This document shows, one piece after another, positions 12,201 through 21,200 of a stretch of 64,000 bases of DNA. Source of the DNA: Plazaster borealis (lineage: Eukaryota; Echinodermata; Asteroidea; Forcipulatida; Labidiasteridae); the NCBI GenBank assembly GCA_021014325.1, contig CM037461.1:22801376-22865375 (forward strand). Reading direction: 5' to 3'. The notes beneath the pieces are model-generated. The model worked only from the letters and a program-made list of their open reading frames with translations, was not told where the DNA came from and ran no database searches. The position numbers and the translations under genes are program-made. Each line of letters starts with the position of its first letter. The stretch's first letter is position 1.

Positions 12201-15200
12201 CAAAAGGTAATAATTTTAAAAATAATAATAATAAATTAGTATTATCGGAAACGGCAGTTTGAAAAAAAGAAATAGTTTAACTCAAAACACGTAATAATTT
12301 GGCTGTTGGGCACATTCGTTATTTCATGAAAACGGCAACTAATGTGTTTCATTACATGGAGATGCTTAAGCCATAACATATTTTTTAATTACTATAATTG
12401 TTGATTTTCCTCGCACGTACATTAGGGATCATAAGTCATTGAATACAAGGTTCGGGCAACTGCTTTCCATTTAAAGTTGTCATAAGTATTAAACTCATAA
12501 ACTCATAAACAAGACTCGCTTCCTTTGCCTACATGTTTCTTTGGTTAGTTGGAAGCAGTGCAAGGCAGTCTCGAAGGCATGTCAAGTTGGTTCTTTAAAA
12601 GAAATGTATTTGATGATAACAAACAATTGTATCTATAACATCACTTCCCAAAATTTAAAATATTTTCATAGGCCTATATTTGAATTTCATAACTTGTTTA
12701 TTATAACCGGTGGTATTACCATTGGAACCTTGAAGTTGTAGAAGAAACCCCTTATATGGCTTGTTGTAGTTATTACTTAGATCGTAACTTGTTGTAAAGA
12801 GGACAGAAATTGTCTTCGATGATGTAAATACAATGGACTTCAGTCGTGTGGTTCCACTGAGTTTCAATGACGCGGTGTTTCCATCAAGAAGGGTGCCATC
12901 AATGTAAACAAAGTCATATCCCTGTTTTACGTTAAAATATTGTACGGACAACACCACAGATACCCAGTCTGGAGCCCTGATCTCCCAACGGCAATCTATT
13001 GACAAAGGGTAGTCAATTGGATAGCCTGGTGACGTCAGATTGACTGGAGTTGCTCCCAGTGAAATGTTTGGTGAACCACAATAATCTGAAATAGAAGAGT
13101 TTAAAATTACCGGGTGCCTTAATGTAATGGGACAGATAGTATAGATTAACATTTTTAAAATATATATTATTAATGAATTCGAAGCACAATTATTTTTGTT
13201 TGTAGCTGATTGAACCATTATATTCGCATGTGATACCGGTAGTAAATTCAAATTTGTATCAATGTGGCTCTGTATAAAAATACTGATATCCTAACCTTAT
13301 ACATGTACCCCTAAACAACAGCATCGTACTTAACCCTATCAGGACCGGATCTATTTGGACTTACGGGAACCCCTCCGTATTTCCCAAAGTTCTCGCGCAA
13401 TTTTAGGATTTGCCACAAATTTTCATATCATTAAAATCTACATGATGACGTAAACAGAATTTCAAATATTTACCTTGAGAGGCCTCTTTTGTAGTTTTTC
13501 ACATTTTTTCCTCTTAAATTGTACTTTCCCCATAAATTCCGTAATTTCTGTCCAAATGCTACATAACTCTGTAAACTCGTTTATTTTAACATAGTCAATA
13601 ATAATGACAATGCATTTTACTACTGGGTCACCGTTTGGGGAACTATAATTGCTGGTTTATCCCATTTTCGGGGAAATTATTGTTTTCTTTAGTTTTCCAC
13701 TTACAAATATAAATTGTATTAGGCCTACCAACAGTTTTCGGTTTTCTATAGTATTTCTTGGCAAAGAAAAATTAGCATGATAAAACTATTACATTGATAA
13801 ACAATTGATATAGTTTGAACCCCTAAAATAGTCTGAAAACACAATATCCAAGATGGCCGCTGAATATGCGGACATTTTGAATTCACATAATGCATTGAAG
13901 AATATCACGTGACACACCTCTTCCACACGCACACGCTACACGGGGCCTCGATTTTGCACCTCCTCAAGCCCTTATGAGCTGAAGATCTATTATTGTTCTC
14001 GTTAACTAATACTTTTCTTTTTCAAGCAAGTTCACCATATACGATTCGGTCGAATTGAGACGTTGCTCTCCTTTTTCACAACTTACCGCAGTCCAGTTCA
14101 TCGTCTCCACCGGGGCAATCCTCAACCACATCACAAACCTTCAAATAACTCTCCAGGCATTTCAGACCAGATGTGCATGCGTACTCACCCTGAATGCATT
14201 CTGCAATGATCAAATGGAAAGAAAAAAACTCAACATCAATCTGGAATATCACCCATCTAAATGAAAAGAACAAAACAAACAACAACAACAACACTAACAA
14301 ACTACAACGATAACTACAACAATAACTCCAACACCATCACCAACACCAACAACACCTACACAAACACCAACACCAGCAGCAAAAACAGCAGCAGCAACAA
14401 TAACACCAACATTAACACCAACACAATCAACAACACCACCACCACCACCACAACAATAACAACACCACAAACAACAACACCAACACCACACCAACACCTA
14501 CGCCAATACCAACACATCACCAACAACACCGACACCTATACACCAACACCAACACCAACACTTACACTAACAACAACAACAACAACTACATTGGCAACGA
14601 CAACGGCAACGGACAAAAACAATAGAAACGGACACAATAAAAAGAAACACCAAAACGAACAACAAAAAGGAAAAAGAAATCATCCTAAAAAAACACCAAA
14701 ACACCCCAACACCACCAACATGCGGATGGCGCTTCCGTACTTGGCACACATCGGTGTACAGGTAGAATATAAATAATAACCTTTATCCCCGATGCAAAAT
14801 TTAACACCAATTAACATCTGCAACATGTTAGTCCTACCTTTATTGTAAGTTGCGGTAATTACAACTCTCAACCCGAATAAGAAAGAACTTGCTGTTTTAC
14901 TTTTTGCAACAATCGTCATCCTTGAATCTAAAAAGGACACAGAAGTTGGCTTGAAAAGAGGAGGATATGAATCTACAACCAAAGCTGGCGTTGCATTGAC
15001 GAGATCATGTCCATTTATCATTATCAACTCCATATCTTCTGCAAAAAAGGACGTCAGATCAATAATAAGTCTTGTTCCATTTGATCCTTTCAACATCCAT
15101 AGGCAGCTCAAATCTAGGACGTGTCTTTCGTAAACGGTAAAGATGCTACCGGTTGGAAATTCCTTCCAACTATACCCTTTTCCTGGAAAAACTCCAAATG

Positions 15201-18200
15201 CATAACGTGCAGGGTAGGTCTGCTGATAGAAATGTAGGCCTATGGTGATTGGTGCATCTACAGTCAACCAAATCTCCGTGATGCCACAAGTATCTGTAAC
15301 GTTTGTTAGCAAATAGTTTGTAATGTCGTTAAAGATGACGATAAATTAAATTTGAATTATTTACTATCACTATTATCATTAACTTTATTATGTTGTTATT
15401 TTGGCATTTGCTTCTCATCAAAGGTTAGCTCCTTGTTTATATATTGTGGTAACTGCGGAGTGAATTAGTAGGATTTCACCGGCTTTAGGAAACCCCTTCA
15501 ACTCGTACTACCCATTCATTGCATTAGTGAACAGACTCACGGAAGAAACCGTCCTCAGTGTTTTCACGAATAGGCAGTTTAGCCCCTGCAGCCAAGCTTT
15601 CATGTTTGGAGAAAACTGCGTTTGAAGTTAAACTAGGTTTTTTTTTAAATCATTGTTTCGGAGACTGTTCGCCAATTAATCTTTGACATTTTACCAAACA
15701 TGAAAGTGGAGAGCTTAAATCATGCAAAGAGTTTTGTTCTTTTAGAACTTGTCTTGCTATTTATTCTACTGCTGCGGAGTAGATTTCGGAACTTGGGAGA
15801 CTACTAAATTCTGAAAAGAACTGTCCTGCTTATTAACTACTACATGGGCGGAAGGTAGGAAATCGGCCGGGACTACTACTTTCGCTTTAATTGTGGATCG
15901 AGGGGACTTCTCGTTATTAACTTCACTGCCGCGCAGGGGCGTCAATCCTGGGGGGACGGGGGGACACGTGTCGTCTCCCCCCCACACTTTTTGGGGTGGG
16001 GACACCATATCAAATGTCCCCCCCCCCCCAGTTTTGTTTTCACTCATGTATTTCATATAGGGACAATTTAATGTGTCATCTACTGTATGACTTAAGGTGC
16101 GCGCTGTCTGTAGTAAAGCTAACGCTTTAGTCGACGCACCGCCCGAAACTGCTCGGCAATTTACTCACTGGACCACCCGAAACCGTCCACGATTGGAAAC
16201 ACTTCGTATCCTTGGTTTTACACGCGCTAGCGGGTCGCACCAAACAGCCGCCGAAAGAGTGTGATCTGAAGACTTTGATGGTACTGTATACTTCCGGTGA
16301 CGCACTGTCTACCCAGAGCCCGAAATCGATCGACCATTTACTCATCACTGGACCGCCCGAACTTGGGATATGCTAGCGGGTTGCAACAAACAGCCGTCAA
16401 AAGAGTGTGTTCTAAAGACTTCCATAGCCCAAAAACTTAATGAATTACGCGTAATGCGTGTTGGTTGTCTTTTCAGCATACTTATCAATGCAAATGGTAA
16501 AAAAAACAAAAATAGCACCAGCATCGAAGGCAGCTATGGTAAGTAACCGAGTAGCCAACATAAGTCAGCTTTTCAAGTTTCATTAGACCGTGCAAGTCTC
16601 GCACGCATTCGAACTTCCGGGACCAATGTGGTCCCAACCATTATGGAGTTTTATGTGGGCAAGATTTTGTTTCGTCAATTATTTTAGTTTAACGTGGTTT
16701 ATGACCATGACATTTATATATGTTGTTGGGAATGTAATACTTATTGATAAACAAATGTGAAAGTAGAAGTAAAGGTCATACGATTTTGGCGTTAACTTTT
16801 GAAATGTTGCCCCGTTGCCTCGTAGCTTCTAAATTCAAGGAAACTTTAAAAACCTTGTAATTGGACACCTGATGACGTCATCATGACGTCAGTAAGTTGG
16901 TGCCTTCTTCATATTGAGGTTAAATTGTCTGATGAGTTTCAAAGTTCAATTAAATTTCAATCTTGAGTTATGTTTTTGAGAAGAGTTCCGTGGAAGGAGA
17001 AAAAACTAGAAATTCAGTTTTTGTTGGTTACAAAAACAAGATGTTCTTGAGTGATGTCATCAAATTATGATTAAATGAATTGGTGACAAAAATGTTTTGT
17101 TTGGTTCAATAGTTAGTTTTTTCCATTATAAAACTTCAACTTCCGGTTTGAACTGGAAGTCAGGTCAAATGGGGCCACATTTTGTGTAGTACTTGTTGAA
17201 ATTTTAAAGACCTGTTTAATGACGTAAAGACTGTAAAAATCCATTGTGTGCATGGTAAAGGAGATATGTTTTTGACAAACATTAAATTTCATTTTCCGGT
17301 TTGAAACGGAAGTCAAGGTCAAATGGGGTCACACTGTGTGTATCTTTTCTTGAGTTTTTACATACTTTTCAAATTGTGTATAGATTGTAAAAACCCAATG
17401 TTTAGTTCAGAAGTTATGATTTTTAGAAATTTTAAATTTCAACACCCAGTTTTAATCGGAAGTCGAGGTCAAATGAGGTCACAATGTGCATCGCAAGTTA
17501 AGTCATTGGAGCCCTTTCGGATGACGCATAGATGATAACAATCCAAAGTGTGGTTCAGGAGTTATGATTTTTTCAAATACAAAATTTCATCTTCTGGTTT
17601 GAACCGGAAGTAAAGGTAAAATGGGGTCACATTTTGTGTATTGTTTCTTAAGTTGTTACAAACTTTCCCAATAATGTATAGATTGTGAAAATCCAATGTG
17701 TTGTTAAGAAGTTACGATTTGTTGAAACATTAACTTCCTTCTTCTGGTTTGAACAGGAAGTCAAGGTCAAATAAGGTCACAGTGTGTAGCGTTTCTTAAA
17801 TCTTTGGAGCCCTTTGTGATGATGTATAGATGATAACAATCCAATTTGTGGTTCAGGAGTTCTGATTTTTTCAAATTTTAAATTTCATCTTCCGGTTTGA
17901 ACAGGAAGTAAAGGTCAATTGGGGTCACATTCTGTATATCGTTTCTAAACTTGTTACATACTTTCCCAATGATGAATAGATTGTAAAAATCGAATGAGTT
18001 TTTCAGAAGTTAAGATATTTTTAAATATTAAATTTCAACTTCCGGCTTGAACCGGAATTCAAGGTCAAACAGGGTCACACTTTGTGTAGCGCGTGTTAAG
18101 TTTATTAAGACCTTTCAGATGATGTATGGATTGTATAAATCCAATGTGTGGTTCCCGAGTAATGACACTTTCAAATATTGAATTTTTCGCTCGTTGTTTC

Positions 18201-21200
18201 TTTGTATATTGCACAGTCACGCCGAATGTATTCATACATGTAGCTGTACAGTACATACATTAGTTTTCAACTGGAGCGTCTTGGAACCAAGACTATACAC
18301 ACTGTCACTTACTACAGCGTGTTCGTAGGGCCTACATATCGTGCCGTCGTGCGTTGTCAACGTGAGTCACGTCAATGTTGATCCACAAGAGGGCGCTATT
18401 TTAGGAAAACTGTATTAGCAAACCGGTGGACAAAAAACGTTCACAGACTTGGAAACAAGTCTAATTCAGCACATGTGTACACGTATCACGCGTTGTCAAC
18501 GTGCGCTTTAACGTCCGGTTTTGACCAGATGTAAACATCAAAATGTTGTCATATCTGTGCAAAAGTTTGAGAAGGCTCAATCATCTATAACCTGATGCAA
18601 AAATTATGATAAACAAATACGTGGTTTTTGAGATATGAATTTAAATTGAATTTTTTAAATGTTCAGCTTCCAGTTTGAACCGGAAGTCAAGGTCAAATTG
18701 GGTCATGCTTTGTGTAGCGTTTGTTGAACTTTTAACAACCTATCCGATGATGTGTAGATTGTAAAAATCCAACATGTGGTTTTGAACCGGAAGTCAAGGT
18801 CAAATTGGGTCATGCTTTGTGTAGCGTTTGTTGAACTTTTAACAACCTATCCGATGTGTAGATTGTAAAAATCCAACATGTGGTTCATGAGTTATGATTT
18901 TTTACAGATAATAAATTTTGATTTATTGTAATTCAATACCTGATGACGTCATCATGACATCATCAAGTTTGTGCCATCTTGATATTGAGGTTCAATTTTC
19001 TGATGAGTTGCAATGCTCAATTCCATTTTAATCTTGAGTTATGCCCCGAAATATATTTTTTTATGAAAAACAAACAAAGGCAAACTTTGACCTTCCGGTA
19101 CGACCGGAAGTGAAGGTCATACGATTTTGGCTATAACTTTTGAAATGTTGCCACAGTCTTGATCTATGCGATGCCCATATATTAACATCATAGCTTTCAA
19201 ATTCAAGGATATACAGCAAATAGCAAATGGTCATTTTTCGACTTTAAAAACCTTGTAATTCGACACCTGATGACGTCATCATGACGTCATTGTTAGGGTG
19301 CCGTCTTTATATTGAGGTTCAGTTGTCTGATGAGTTTCAATGTTCAATTCAGTTTCAATCTTGAGTTATTATTTAGAGAAGAGTTCCGGGGAAGGAAGAT
19401 GCACGAACACCTAAAAAAAAAAACAGAACAAAAACAAAGAGGTGTTCGTGCTCATATTGCACGAACACCTAAAACCCCCAGAACAATAGCAATAGGTGTT
19501 CGTGCTGAATTGCACGAACACCTAATTACAATAGGTTTTCGGCTGACGAGCCGAACACCTAAAAAGAAAAAACAGAACAAAAACAAAGAGGTGTTCGTGC
19601 TCATATTGCACGAACACCTAAAACCCCCAGAACAATAGCAATAGGTGTTCGTGCTGAATTGCACGAACACCTAATTACAATAGGTTTTCGGCTGACGAGC
19701 CGAACACCTAAAAAGAAAAAAACAGAACAATAACAAAGAGGTGTTCGTGCTCATATTGCACGAACACCTAAAAAAAACCCAGAACAATAACAAGAGGTGT
19801 TCGTGCTCATATTGCACGAACACCTAAAAACAGAACAATAACAAAGAGGTGTTCGTGCTTGTATTGCACGAACACCTAAAAAAAAGAACAATAATAACAA
19901 GGAGGTGTTCGTGCTTGTATTGCACGAACACCTAATGAAGGTACTGAACAGAAGTTTAAGAGTTTCCAAATCAATGGTAACTTACCGCAACCAATTTCGT
20001 CGAAGTAATTTGAGCAGTCAAATGAGCCATCGCAAATAGCATCGGGGGACAGGCACTTCAAATCAGGCAAACAAAATATCTGATTTCCATCGCATTCCGC
20101 TTTATCAAATCAAGGGAGATTTTAATTGGCAGTAATTGAATTAATTCTATCTTGTCATTCGTTTTCTCTTTTATGATTTTTAATTATATCGTCACAAAAA
20201 TAGAACCTAGATGCATTCTTCTTGTCAAAAAGGGACGATTTGGGTATATCATTTTAACCCCGTTTTCGAAACCATCCTGGTTCGACCTCGGATAGATGAT
20301 CCGTCCACCTGCTTTAAGCTCCGTTCCTTAAAGCACATGCATCCGTCTCAAGAACTAAACACTTTCTTGTTTTTCTTATAAAGTATAATATTACACATAT
20401 TTTTTCTTCAAAAATTACTTTGTTGTTTGTGGTCGTCGTCGTTTTCTTATATGATGCATCGTCGAAAAGCCTTCTTCGAAATCTGTTTTAATATAACGAA
20501 ACACAAAGTCGTCAGATTCAGGGACACTTTTTATCCGTTGAAAAAATCAATCAAAGATATCATACAACAATTTACCTTTCTTTCCGGTGTAGTTTTGTGC
20601 AAACAGAACTATGGTCTCGTTATCAGAACACCCATGGAAAAATTGAGATGAGAATTCAATCCAAAGTTCATTTTCCCTAACGGAAATTAACGTCACGTGA
20701 TGCCCAACTTTTTCTATCAGTGACAATGAATCTGAACTGTTATGTCCCTTTCCAATTGAGATCTGTTGGCCCAATGCCAAACTCACGCGAGTCAAGTTAA
20801 CTGTTGTTATAAGCCATGGACTACTGGTAATCAGCCATACACAGTTGAATATACGTGACCCAGGACTTAAAATACTTAATTCTATCATGGAATCATCGGT
20901 TACTTTGATATACGGCAAGCCGCACAGCAATTCTGAAAGAAAAACAAATAAAACTAGAGAGTAATTGTTCGTAAAAAAGAACACAGAAGAGTTTCAGTTT
21001 ATACTGGAACAATATCATGATTTCATACTTCTTAAAACAATTAAATGTGATATACACATTTTATTGGTCTCATTATACAAGACCATTGGAAAGGGGTTAT
21101 GTTATAACACCCCAAAATTAACACGCTAATTATAAAAGGTACTGTTAAAAACAGTATCATGAGCGATTATTCTGATGGTGTCATGAAGGGTTTTTAAGCC

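Noticed and set aside
14261..14776. 171-codon Thr/Asn-rich frame
   Set aside because: It is a translation of an AAC/ACC microsatellite in an intron of the opposite-strand receptor gene.
19401..19936. Possible CRISPR array (regular palindromic repeats with spacers)
   Set aside because: Linkers are near-identical A-rich sequence rather than unique spacers, there are no cas genes, and the context is a eukaryotic intron.
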